Shown: piece by piece, positions 37,465-48,005 of the stretch
Position numbering within the stretch: position 1 is the first letter of the stretch
Layout: each line of letters opens with the position of its first letter
NCBI GenBank assembly: GCA_025677835.1
Contig: JAIXMR010000091.1
Coordinates: forward strand, 49,209 to 113,208
Source: Sporodiniella umbellata
Taxonomy: Eukaryota > Mucoromycota > Mucoromycetes > Mucorales > Rhizopodaceae
DNA length: 64,000 nucleotides
Direction of reading: 5' to 3'
The notes under the pieces: model-generated
Databases searched by the model: none
What the model was told of the DNA's origin: nothing
The model's input: only the letters and a program-made list of their open reading frames with translations
Position numbers and translations under genes: made by a program

Positions 37465-39408
37465 ATGGCTTCATCTGAGTTGCCATTTACAAGCAACGGA
37501 AGAACAGAGCCGTCTCTTTTTGGAGGGTCTCGCTTGAGTCGACGAAAAAGGACAATATTTCTGTTACTGCTTGTCGCCTTATTTTTTGTGTTGCTGTTTA
37601 GTGCCGATCTTAACCGGGTTCAAAATGCAGTAAGCTCCACTCATCAAGACGATAGTCTCCCAGAAGTTGCTCATAGGCCTTTGCCTGAGGAAGAAGAAGA
37701 AGAAGAGGATATATTGGTAAATCACCCAGTCGAAGTTACTACCAAAAAAAAGACGCCTGCAGCCACCGAAACACCTAACGCTGCTAAGCCCACTACTGTG
37801 CAACCGCCCAATTTGATTATAGAGACTCCTGAACGACCCAAGCAGCAACATTACAAATACTTTATCATTGTTGCTTCGGACATCAATCATTCGAGCCGTC
37901 GTCAATTGATTCGAAGCTCCTATTTTGGATTCAATGATAACCTAGAGCCTTGTATGAAACGAGATAAGGGTGTTCAGTATCTTTTCTGGCTTTACGGTAA
38001 CTTACCCAAAACAAAAACCGCAGAACGTCGCTCCTATGAGACAGAAAAGATGGAATGGAACGACTTTATTAAAGTCAAGACCGATACATACAACCAAGAT
38101 GTTCTTTTAAAATGGGTAAGTACAAAGTAGACATGTTGATATATGTAGCATAATTGACGAAAAAAAAATCAATAGGCCAAAGATTATCTCAAGAAAAACA
38201 CTATTACATTCGATTTCTTGATAGTTCAAGATACCTACTCTTTCACACAATTGAACTATATTCAACAAACCATTGATGCGGAAAAAGGAAAATTACCTTT
38301 GACAACTCTTGCCACAGATCTTGTCTGGTACTCTCCTAAGTACACAAATACGCTTGTAGCCGGCTCAAGCGCATTGGAAAAAATGTGGGAATACCAGTCG
38401 GATGTTTCCAATCAAGACACCGATTCTACGCTCTTGTCAAGCTTTTTTGAATTTACTAGAGCTATTGATTTTGAAAAGAAGATAGGGACTAAAGCAGAAG
38501 TAGCCCGCTTAAGCAAATACTTTAGCTTGCCTATTTTTTTGGGGGAGCAAGAGCGCTTTGTGACATGGAATAACTATGTAGAGGGAATTGCTGATATGAC
38601 AGTCTCTGTAGCCAATGTCTTCCAAGATTCTGATTTTGCTGCTTTGGTCAAAAGACTAAATCTCGGTACAATCTCTGTATGCAAGCCTCTTGAAAAAGCA
38701 ACTATTGCAGTTGTATCATCCTCGTATATTTACCCAGATTCCTGTATGGAAAGAGCTGCTCCTCCCGCTGCTGACAACAAGCGAGAGTATGCATTGAGTC
38801 ATAACTATGCCTTCGTTGCCCGCTCAACAGAATTTGAGCAGCAATCTCTTCGTGCAGATAAAAGAAGACCTGTGTGGGGTAAGGTTGATGTCGTGCAAAA
38901 AGTATTGCCCAAATATGACTGGATCTTTTGGATGGATATGGATGCAGTGATCATGAACCCAGAACATACGGTGCAAGGCATACTGGACACCTTACGTAGC
39001 CAATATCCTGACGGTCCTCGCATGTTTGAGGAGAATATTGACTTGGTGATTGCAAAGCCTTCGAGAGATAAGCTTATCAATGCTGGTGTTTTCTTTATGC
39101 GCAACACTGAATGGTCGCGACAGTTTCTCAATGAAGTTCAAGGCTTCAAAAAATGGTACAATTTGGGGTCTAACTATGAACAGGGTGCCATGTGGGAATT
39201 GATTCAACTCAAAAAGCATAAAAGCCATGTTCTTTTGCTGGACCAAGACGACCACACATTCAATACCTTCCCCTCTTTTTACAAATCTGGTGACTTTGTT
39301 GTTCATTTTGCTCCCGATAAGTGTCCTGGCCCTGCTGTTTTGAAAGGATTAGAAGCTGCGAAAAAAATAGAAGATGGAGAAAAAATTACAAGTTCTGATA
39401 TACAATAG
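37465..39408 (+). CDS. Type II membrane glycosyltransferase, GT31-like plus GT34 domains
   Basis: Golgi glycosyltransferase. Two exons (37465-38115, 38176-39408) give 627 residues. Residues ~30-46 are a signal anchor (TIFLLLLVALFFVLLFS) after a basic RRKR, followed by an acidic/Pro stem. Residues ~130-330 look like a degenerate GT31 (beta-1,3-galactosyltransferase) domain: SRRQLIRSSYFGF matches the RRxxIRxTW motif, but the usual DDD metal site is replaced by LIVQDTYSFTQ. Residues ~390-600 are a GT34 (MNN10/GMA12-type alpha-mannosyl/galactosyltransferase) domain with DXD motif IFWMDMDAVIMNP and NAGVFFMRNTEWS. So only the second domain looks catalytic. The spliced frame runs cleanly through both domains, so the fusion is not an annotation artefact of a missed stop. 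Confidence 0.85.
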
Positions 39409-39634
39409 CAAAATAAAAGAGAGAAAAAAACCATCCAATGTACTAATATCATTATACGTATCAAGCCTAAGTATTGTATTTAACTACACATTTAAGAAGT
39501 TTATAATGCTAACAGATGCGTGAAACTCCTCGAAATTTTTTGGGAAAGCTTAATCAATTAATACCAAATGGTTTTTCGGGTTGTATTCTTTATTTTTGTT
39601 AAGAAGTTTAAAAGGGTTTACAACAATATTTCAA

Positions 39635-40782
39635 TCAAATTTTCGAGTCCCCCAACCATCTTCTTTTCAACCAATCAGCCGTTTGTTGAATAGCAGCAAT
39701 ACCTGCGGCAGAGATATTTGGTAAAGCAAATGTAACAAATCCATGAACGGCCTGATTATATCTGACGGAAAGTATATCCACACCAGCCTTTCGCAGCTTT
39801 TTAGCATAGGCCTCCCCTTCATCTCTCAAAGCATCTATTTCGGCAAACACAAACAGTGCAGGAGGTAAACCCTCCAATTCTTCGTCAGTAGCCTTTAGAG
39901 GGGCTACAAGAGAGGAATGGTAATCTTTCTCATCTCTAACATAGCATTCCCATAGGTATTTCATAAATTTAGCGTTAGGGCCATTGCTGTTTGTGTATTG
40001 ACGATACGTGCTTGTTTCAAAGTTGCTGTCAGTTACAGGATAATACAGTACTTGCTGTTTAATTCCTTTGTTATTCCTCTGTTTGCAAAGTACTAGGATA
40101 TATTAGCCTTTTTTTTTCTTTTTTTTTTTTCTTACAAGTAAGTGCAGCAGCTAAGTTACCACCAGCAGAATCACCTACAACCGCTAGTCGAGATAGGTCA
40201 AATTTTAGAGACTTTGAATTTTTCTGCATCCATTGAAGAGTCGTATAGCACTCTTCTAAAGCTACAGGATACTTTGCTTCAGGACTGAGCGAGTAATGAG
40301 GGAATACAACATAAGCGTTTGCGCAATTAGCCATCTAAAGGCCGATATAAAACGCCAATCAAAAAACAAACAAACTAAAGAACCGATACTTTTGCTACAC
40401 TCCTACCTGGTGCATCTGCTTACTAAACGTAACGTAGTTACAGAAAACCCACCCACCGCCGTGTCTATAAGAAGAACTAATGTTATAAGGGGAAAAAATG
40501 ACAATAAAATGAAGCTAATAAAACTTACAAATACAAAATGACCGGAAGTACCTCATTGTTGTGTCCTGATGGCTTTATAATAGAAACTTTCACCTTTTTG
40601 CTGTCTACTTCAGCTGTCAAGTCCTCTTTGAACTTTTCGTCGGCTTTATCAGGAGTGCTGACCATATCAGTAAAGTTGCGATAAACATCAAGCTGGGTAG
40701 CCTCTTCTTCAGAGACTCCAAGGACGCTCTTTACTGCCTGCAATAAGTCGGGAGTCAAAGGAATAGGGGGATATTTGGTCAT
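39635..40782 (-). CDS. Alpha/beta hydrolase, HSL family (copy A)
   Basis: Esterase/lipase of the hormone-sensitive-lipase group (alpha/beta hydrolase fold 3). Four exons on the minus strand: 40782-40529, 40464-40407, 40334-40136, 40092-39635; 322 residues. Oxyanion-hole motif HGGGWVF opens exon 2; nucleophile elbow VVGDSAGGNLAAAL ends exon 3; acid residue is in FAEIDALRDEGEAYAKKL and the His in AVHGFVTFALP. No signal peptide. Intron positions and phases are the same as in copies B, C and D. It lies in inverted orientation to the other copies, tail to tail with the glycosyltransferase (226 bp). Substrate unknown; short-chain esters or acylglycerols are typical of the group. Confidence 0.92.
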
Positions 40783-42000
40783 GTTTCTTTCTTTTTCTTT
40801 TTTTTTTTGTCTGTAAATAAAGGAAAAAGAAACGAACAACAAAGCCGCTTTTATTGTTCATTTTTACTTTGAAGTGTCCTGGATTCACACAGCTGAGTTT
40901 TTTTTTTCTTTTAGGAAATAAGCAGTTTTAGGCAGTTTTTGGATTGAGGTGTAGTTGTGAAACGTAGTTGCCAAACTAAGGTAAGACTACCTTAAATACG
41001 GATAAAGATAATCTTTTGCTATTGTAATTCTTTCAGTTCATTGGTTTTAGGTCTAAAACAAAAGCCATGTTTATAGATAAGCACATCTTACAACCTTTCC
41101 TAATGCCCGATAAAAGAGCATCCTATTTGATGGTCTTTAGCTTAAAAAAAATGTTTCATAGCAAACGCCCCGATTCTTTCCTCCAAAAAAAGCGCCTGCG
41201 TTACAATAGATGCGCTAAAGTTGGTTATACCATTGAATGGATTTGTACATAACTGAAGAAAAAAAAAACGCGTTTGACACAATAGAAATAATAAAGCCTT
41301 ACTAGCTTCACAATTAATCAAAAACGGACAATTGTGATTGATTTAAAGAGAGCAAAAGAAATGCGTAACACACGAGTTTTTTACCATCCTTTTCTCCCTT
41401 TTTTAACATCTAGGCGCATAAACTAGATTTCGGAATGTATACAAATTGGATTTACAGACTGTTTTTGTATATTTGAGCTCCAATTTTTTGGCAGCATTGA
41501 GTAGTTCAACAACTTATTATTTTCAAGGTGTTTGCAGTGGAACGTATACATTATATGCATTTTAGAAAAAAGTGAGCCTGTTTTTTTTTTTCAGATCGAA
41601 AAAAAGTACAGATTTTTACTGCGCATGTTTTAAAAGTCATATGATTTATTTGTTTCTTTGAGTTTACTTAGGTACGACTATAAAACAGTAAGAGAAATCA
41701 AACTTGAATAGGTAGAAAGGCTTTCAATTTCAAGATATTGATCTGAAGTGTCAATAAATAAAGTTTTCAAGACAACAATAGAATAGAAGGTATTCACTCA
41801 AACATATCGTAGTACTTTGTTTATTCGCACTCGACTTTACTTAAAGTGGACCCAAGTCTATACAACTAAACGTTGGAGACTTACAAAAGGTTGAATAGCT
41901 CAGTAAAAATAAACCTTTTTGTCGATAACAAAACCAGCTATTGTACTGTGTATAATTTAAAAGCCTTGTGTATAATGAGAGTGATCCAAAAGTTTGTTTA

Positions 42001-42014
42001 TTTGTTACACCAGG
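42001..42014 (+). promoter_or_regulatory. 14-bp upstream element shared by hydrolases B and C
   Basis: TTTGTTACACCAGG lies 81 bp before the ATG of copy B and recurs exactly 101 bp before the ATG of copy C (45767-45780), although the rest of the two upstream regions has diverged. It may be a transcription-factor site or a leftover of the duplication. Confidence 0.4.
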
Positions 42015-42034
42015 ATTCATTCCGAACTGATCAA

Positions 42035-42041
42035 TATAAAT
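42035..42041 (+). promoter_or_regulatory. TATA-like element of hydrolase B
   Basis: TATAAAT, 47 bp before the ATG of copy B. Position is plausible for a TATA box with a very short 5' leader. No transcript evidence. Confidence 0.33.
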
Positions 42042-42081
42042 ATGCATCAATTATTTTCTCTTCATTTCACAACTAAAAAAA

Positions 42082-43201
42082 ATGTCCATTGCTCCTCCTG
42101 TACCCTTAGGCGAAGCCACTATTCAATCGCTATCCCTTGCCCTAGGTGTGTCAAAAGAAGATGCCGTCAAGCTCGAAAACTACCGTCTCTTTTACGATGC
42201 TATCTTCTTTTACCATGAGCTCGATAAAGAATATAGAAAAGATAGTATTATCGAATATGAAGGGCAGAAAATCAAAATATCTATTATAAAACCGAAAGAA
42301 CACAACAACCAAGTACTTCCCGTTATTTTGTATATGTAAGAAGGCAAGTTTTTTCTTTATAGTTTCTTACCAAAAAAATTAGACATGGTGGTGGCTGGAT
42401 TCTTGGGGACATCAAATGTTATAACAAACAGCTTCATGAGGCAAGTATAAACACTGTGCATAAATTTGCTTTTATTTACTATTTTTTTTTCGTTTTTTTT
42501 TTAGCTAGCTAACTGTGCGAAGGCTTATATCGTATTCCCTTATTATTCGCTAAGTCCTGAAGTAAAATATCCTGTAGCACTGGAAGAGTGCTATACAACT
42601 CTTCAATGGATCCAAAAAAGTGGAGAGACATTGAAATTTGATACATCTCGTCTTGCTGTTGCTGGAGACTCAGCTGGTGGAAACCTTGCTGCAGCACTTA
42701 CAAGTTAGTATATATGTAGATAGAAAAAAATCTAACATATCTCAAGTATTATCTAAAAGAAGAGAAAATAAAGGGATAAAGCAGCAAGTACTTTATTACC
42801 CTATTACAGACAACAACTTTGAAACTGAGTCATATCAACAGTACAAGGATAATAGATTTTTGAATGCCAATACCTTAAAATATATGTGGAACATGTATGC
42901 TCGACACGAAGACGATTTTAAATATCCACTGTTGGCGCCTTTAAAGGCAACTCAAGAAGACTTAGAAGGGCTACCTCCAGCTTTGGTGATTGCAGCTGAG
43001 ATGGATCCATTACGAACAGAGAGCGAGCTTTATGCTAGAAAACTTCAAAAAGCTAACGTAGAAACTGTTTCAGTTCGATACAATGGGGTTGAGCATGGTT
43101 TTGTTACTACTTCAACACCTGCAATTTCCCCTGAAGGTATTCAAGCCATTCAGCAAACTAGTGAATGGTTAAAAGACAAGTGGTTCTTGGAATCAGTGTG
43201 A
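42082..43201 (+). CDS. Alpha/beta hydrolase, HSL family (copy B)
   Basis: Paralogue of copies A, C and D. Four exons: 42082-42335, 42383-42440, 42505-42703, 42747-43201; 321 residues. HGGGWILGD (oxyanion hole), AGDSAGGNLAAAL (nucleophile Ser), AAEMDPLRTESELYARKL (acid) and VEHGFVTTSTP (His) are all present, so it looks active. Intron 2 (42441-42504) starts GC (CATGAG|GCAAGT) where the same intron starts GT in A, C and D. Exon 3 is identical to that of copy C over 164 bp, far more than the flanking exons. The gene is followed by a retrotransposon fragment. Confidence 0.92.
42520..42683 (+). repeat. 164-bp block identical to hydrolase C exon 3
   Basis: Every base of 42520-42683 matches 46298-46461, including third codon positions. 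Outside the block the genes differ at once (CGAAGG vs CAAAGG on the left, GGAAACC vs GGAAATC on the right), and exons 1 and 4 differ at very many positions. Confidence 0.9.
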
Positions 43202-43501
43202 ATTATTTAAAATCTGAGGTTATCATTATACTTTTCAGTTAATAAACTATCTTTTTTATGGTCGAAGTTGAATAGAAAAAAAAAAAGTCCAGTAGAATTC
43301 TTATAGGTTTTATTGCTGATATAAGACAAAATCAACTTGTTCTCAGCTTGCATATAGGTTTATGCTTGTATAAAGAATAACTGCTTCCTTTATCTAAGAT
43401 CAGGGGCTATGTTCTGTATGTCATGACAAAGGGATGTATGTCACTTGGCCTCAATTCAATGTCAGTTGCTCTAATGCAGGCTATAACTATTGTCTTTTTG
43501 A

Positions 43502-44035
43502 GCTAACGGTGAATCGTTAACTCCTCTACTGTGGACCGCCTTTTGGAAACTACAAATTCCTCTTAGAGCACGAACTATCTGGTATAAAATTATACACAAG
43601 AAAGTAGCGCATACTAGTTTGCTCCATAGATTAATGCCGGAAAAGTTTCCCTCACCGCTCTGTCCGATCTGTTTTTTCGAGCAGGATTCAATTTGCCACT
43701 TTTTCTTTACATGCCAACATATCCAACCAGTATGGGGTAGGATAGCCGGTCTATTTATAGATGAAAACTGGGTTAAACTACCAGACTTTTTAGCGTCTGA
43801 CATCTTAACAGGTGTTTCAAGATTATCAAAGTTCTCAATCAGAGACCCTAAAATTGCTTTGGCGTTCTCCTCAACTACTGAACAGATAATAGCTTGTGTT
43901 ATCCAACATATATGGCAAGCACGATGGAGCTTTATTTTCCATCAAATCCCGGTTCTTAGTCATACTATGATACAACTCGCTGAAAAGTCTATCATGTCGC
44001 TCCATGATGAGCTCTGCATTGAAAGGGAACCTTAA
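43502..44035 (+). mobile_element. Non-LTR retrotransposon 3' fragment (reverse-transcriptase zinc-binding region)
   Basis: An open frame of 177 codons running 43502-44035, with no start of its own, matches the zinc-binding region found C-terminal to LINE-type reverse transcriptases. Signs are the lead-in LRARTIWYKIIHKKVAHTSL, then CPICFFEQDSICHFFFTC, a Cys2-His-Cys cluster, then HIQPVWGRI. The reverse-transcriptase core and the endonuclease are missing, so the copy is 5'-truncated. A12 follows at about 44079-44091, consistent with the poly-A tail of a target-primed insertion. The frame is intact, so insertion may be recent or this domain retained by chance. Target-site duplications were not identified. 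Confidence 0.75.
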
Positions 44036-44162
44036 TAGATATCCGATATCCCCAATATACTACCTGTATATTTATAAAAAAAAAAAACATTTACTCTCTG
44101 TCAATTCGACTTTAAATAAAACCGAAACTACCAAAGTTTCCCTACAAACAAAAAGTCTTGTT

Positions 44163-44621
44163 GAGCCAAAGACTTCCTTATTTAGAGCTTATTTAGAGAG
44201 AGAGGGAAATGAGAAAAGATGCTTGGACCAAACACCATCATATATAAGATCTTTTTTTTGGAGTCACGGACCCAGCCAGCATACTTGGTGTCTTTATGAA
44301 CACCTGAGGCCTCTTCGCTTGGTGCCTCTCCTTCAGAAGCTTCTTTTTTCTAAATTTCAGAAGATCTCCATATGAAAACCATTTTGATCAAAGATATTTT
44401 AATCGAAACTCTGATCTTTGACTAAAAAATCTCGAAAAAAGAAGCTTCTGAAGGAGAGGCACCAAGCGAAGAGGCCTCAGGTGTTCATAAAGACACCAAG
44501 TATGCTGGCTGGGTCCGTGACTCCAAAAAAAAGATCTTATATATGATGGTGTTTGGTCCAAGCATCTTTTCTCATTTCCCTCTCTCTCTAAATAAGCTCT
44601 AAATAAGGAAGTCTTTGGCTC
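44163..44621. repeat. Perfect 188-bp inverted repeat with 83-bp loop
   Basis: The left arm 44163-44350 and right arm 44434-44621 are exact reverse complements over all 188 bases by my reading, including an 8-A/8-T run. The loop is 44351-44433 and contains a further small inverted pair (TCAAAGAT / ATCTTTGA). Just outside the arms the match stops at once. The right arm is open for about 57 codons in one frame (SKKEASEGEAPSEEASGV, then KDTKYAGWVRDSKKK), which looks like protein-coding sequence, so the arm may be a captured gene piece. No transposase frame or clear target duplication is visible. It could be a foldback/MITE-like element or a hairpin-RNA locus. Confidence 0.92.
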
Positions 44622-44874
44622 CTTTTTTTGTCGCCAAGTTGAATTAGTAATTTTTTAAGCCGTATGTTTGACCGAATACTCTATGGAGTCTGAGCTGTCA
44701 TTCTCTTCATTCAATGCCAATTTAATTTAGCTCAAAAAGACAACGTGCCGTTTCAAAAACGACAGTTACTTGTCAACTAACGATCAAACATTTTTCAGCA
44801 AATGTCACTCATTTTTCAGGAATTGCCTTTTATTTTTTTCAAAATTGACAAACTTACCAGCCTAACTGCACTTT

Positions 44875-45172
44875 TGTAACATTTATGATCAGGACGAAAG
44901 CGGCTTTCAATTACTACTGATAACACCCTGAAAGGCAAATTTAGAAGAGCCAGAAGGGCTGCTTTCTGCTTTTGCGGTTTCGGCAGAGGTAGAAATAATG
45001 CGAACAGAGGCCAAACTTTATACAAAGAAGCTTCAAAAAGCTGGTGTGAAAACTTTTCAATCCGTTATAATCGATTTGAAAATGTATTTGTAACTTTTAG
45101 GAAACCTAAATTTTCTGTTCAAGGTATACAAACTCTTCAATAAACAAACAACCAACTCAAACAAAAATGGTC
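44875..45172 (+). pseudogene. Decayed alpha/beta hydrolase, C-terminal exon only
   Basis: The stretch aligns by eye with exon 4 of hydrolase C: GACGAAAGCGGCTTT matches GACGAAAGCGACTTT, followed by AGAAGAGCCAGAAGGGCTGC for AGAAGAGTTAGAAGGCTTGC, then ACTTTATACAAAGAAGCTTC and AAGGTATACAAACTCTTCAA. Frameshifts and stop codons break the reading frame. The three upstream exons are absent; they may have been removed when the inverted repeat arrived just upstream. Confidence 0.8.
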
Positions 45173-45766
45173 AGTATACTCACTGTTGGTTGTTATAGAA
45201 TTAGCACATAAGATAAATTATCCCGTTGAAATAAAATCCTAAACGATTATTGTTTCAAGACCCTTTACCATTATATTTTATTCAATCCAGTTTGTGTTAC
45301 TAGTAATGTATATAAAGACATATGGGTGCATAATCAGCCAGCGGGTCAGCTGACTAATATGGTTTTTCTCTTCTGAGGTTTAGCTTGCACATGAGTTTGG
45401 GCGAAGAGTGAATGATACAAGATGTGATGCGCTGCTAAATGACAAAGTCTTTTTGCTTTTAACAAAAAGCTGGATCTTCATATTATAAGCTAATAGATGG
45501 ATTGTATACATATGAAAAAAGACATCATAGTAATTAGTAAGAAAAATTCAGGCTTGTCTAGGTCAGAATAGACTCCAGCGTTCGTGATCGAACCTTGATT
45601 ATTAATACCCAAAATATTCGCTATTGATTAATGTAGTTGTAGGAATTCCTATAAAGCGTTTTCTATATACGCAGCTTCGTTTTCATAAAAAAAGAAAAAA
45701 TACCTATGTTGTTGAATCTCTTTGATACTATAAAAAAAGGTAGAGGAGGTCGATTACAAATATCCT

Positions 45767-45780
45767 TTTGTTACACCAGG
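45767..45780 (+). promoter_or_regulatory. 14-bp upstream element of hydrolase C
   Basis: TTTGTTACACCAGG, exact match to 42001-42014 before copy B. It lies 101 bp before the ATG. Confidence 0.4.
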
Positions 45781-45801
45781 CCCAAATTTGGACTGGGTAG
45801 C

Positions 45802-45807
45802 TATAAA
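45802..45807 (+). promoter_or_regulatory. TATA-like element of hydrolase C
   Basis: TATAAA, 66 bp before the ATG and 22 bp after the shared 14-bp element. In copy B the spacing between the same two elements is 21 bp (from the end of the 14-mer), which supports both. Confidence 0.38.
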
Positions 45808-45867
45808 CAAAAGTATTTAAGTTATAGGTATTATCAATTGTTTACTTTTTATTTCTCAATTAAAAAA

Positions 45868-46984
45868 ATGGCTATTGCTCCTCCCTTACCTTTAGGCGAA
45901 TCCTCTATTCAAGCAGTATCCCTTGCTGTGGGTGTGTCAAGAGAAGATGCCGTTAAACTCGAAAACTACCGTCTTTTTTTTGGTGCTGTCTCTTCTTATC
46001 ATGAGCTCGATAAAGAATACAGAGAAGACCGAATGATTGAAGAGGACAAGAAAGTCAAAATATCTATTATAAAACCAAAAGAACACAACAATCAAATACT
46101 CCCGGTTATTTTGTATATGTAAGAAGCTAATTTTCTTTCTTAATATCCATTGACAAAAAATAGACATGGCGGTGGTTGGATTGCGGGAGACATTTTGTTT
46201 TATAACAAGCAGCTTCATGAAGTAGGTGCTTGTGCCTAAATCCTGGTTTTACTTTTAATTGATATCTGTTTTTTTTGTTTAGCTAGCTAATCGTGCAAAG
46301 GCTTATATCGTATTCCCTTATTATTCGCTAAGTCCTGAAGTAAAATATCCTGTAGCACTGGAAGAGTGCTATACAACTCTTCAATGGATCCAAAAAAGTG
46401 GAGAGACATTGAAATTTGATACATCTCGTCTTGCTGTTGCTGGAGACTCAGCTGGTGGAAATCTGACAGCTGCATTTACTTGTACGTAAAAAAAAAAAAA
46501 AAAAAAATCAAAGATAGAAAAAAGCTAAATCACCCAAGTGTTCTGTAAACAAAAAAACAACTCAGGACTCAAACAGCAAATACTTTACTATCCGGCTACA
46601 GACAACGATTTCGAGAATGAATCTCAAAAGATTCACAGAAACAATGACGTAGTGAATACCGAGTCTATAATTTATATGTGGAATAGTTACGTTCGGGACG
46701 AAAGCGACTTTGAGCTGTCATTAGTGACACCTTTGAAGGCGACTTTAGAAGAGTTAGAAGGCTTGCCTCCTGCTTTGCTGATTGTGGCCGAAAACGACCC
46801 AATAAGAACAGATGGTGAGCTTTATGCCAAGAAGCTTAAAAAAGCCAACGTAGAAGCTATTTCAGTTCGCTATAATGGAGTCGAGCACGGTTTTATTACT
46901 TTTGCGACACCTGATATTTCTGCTGAAGGTATTCAAGCTCTTCAACAAACAAGCGATTGGCTAAAATCCAAATGGTTTAACTGA
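45868..46984 (+). CDS. Alpha/beta hydrolase, HSL family (copy C)
   Basis: Closest paralogue of copy B. Four exons: 45868-46118, 46164-46221, 46283-46481, 46539-46984; 317 residues. HGGGWIAGD (oxyanion hole), AGDSAGGNLTAAF (Ser), VAENDPIRTDGELYAKKL (acid) and VEHGFITFATP (His) make an intact catalytic set. Exon 1 is one codon shorter than in B. All introns are GT-AG; intron 3 (46482-46538) has a long A-run after the donor. I chose the ATG at 45868 because it aligns with the starts of B and D; the upstream extension to 45706 is not conserved. Confidence 0.92.
46298..46461 (+). repeat. 164-bp block identical to hydrolase B exon 3
   Basis: Partner of 42520-42683; see that entry. Lies wholly inside exon 3, ending at the nucleophile motif. 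Confidence 0.9.
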
Positions 46985-48005
46985 TCAGTATAAACCTCCA
47001 AATTTTTCTTATGAAAATAAAAAATAAGTGCAATAAATGAACTGAACTGACAGTAAAAATAATAACCAAGTTGGACTATTATTGCGTGAGTAGTCTACAC
47101 ACACTATAGAAAAAAAACGAGGGAAACTCGGGAGTAAAAACTATCAAAAATATGTTTTCAGTTAGCTCTCTATTCCCATATTTGCATCTTTTACATCATA
47201 GTTGTTATATACTAGAGCTTCATGGATGTTTAAAGTGATTTTACTAATAATAATGAGTGAATCTAAAGCATTGTTCACAGACTTGAAAAAAAACTCAAAT
47301 TGTTTGATGTGATAGTCTTTTTAAAATGTATTATTATCTAGTGTAGTACGTAACTATATTTTTTTTTATATAAAAGAGTTATCCATCAAGTCATAGTTGA
47401 ATAGTATATCGTATGGGAAATTGTAGTGTTTAAATTTTCCTGCTAGGCTTTAGATTGTGAGCCAACTATGTATACGAAAGTATACAGTACAGGCCCAACA
47501 CCGTTAATAAATTTAGAAGAGAAAGTACAACGATGTCTATCCATATAGTTGGCTCCTTTTATAAATGTTCAAGACAAGTATTTAAACCATATGCGACAAT
47601 ACCCTAATGTCAACTAAATCAAGAAGTTTTTATATACAAACAAACGTATGTAAATATATACGGACTTCACGTAGTAAAAAAATGAATTGCATATACGACT
47701 TAGTTTTTGATTGATGTAAATTCTTAAAGAACGAACGTCAGGTGCGTTTTTTAATGTTTTGTAAGGCATGTTTTGTTTCGTTTTTTTTTTTTTTTTTTTA
47801 AAAAAAAGATAACACCTTTTCAGCTGCGTTAAGAGATAGTGTGAAACAATATGTTGTACAAACCAAGGCTTTAAATATATCGTATCTTCGTCTTAAACGA
47901 CAGTCAGTTAAAAAAAAAACCAGTTGCCAGCTCTGTTATTTTAAAGGAAAAAGTCTACTACTTTATCTCTACCTTTGGGAAGCATTGTCAAAAAAGTAGC
48001 TATAA
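46985..48005. other. Intergenic, no gene seen
   Basis: AT-rich kilobase without a recognisable gene. A T19A8 tract lies at 47781-47807. Confidence 0.5.

Larger units (their letters stand above)
40783..42081. other. Divergent spacer between hydrolases A and B
   Basis: 1.3 kb between divergent hydrolase genes, so it holds both promoters. AT-rich; no further gene. A TATA-like element and a 14-bp element lie upstream of copy B and are listed separately. Confidence 0.55.
45173..45867. other. Upstream region of hydrolase C
   Basis: Intergenic, AT-rich. Contains the 14-bp element and TATA-like site of copy C. No other gene seen. Confidence 0.5.

Noticed and set aside
44004..44375. 123-codon plus-strand frame covering the left arm of the inverted repeat
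   Set aside because: Runs across the LINE tail, poly-A and arm with no coherent protein; the right-arm reading looks more coding-like.
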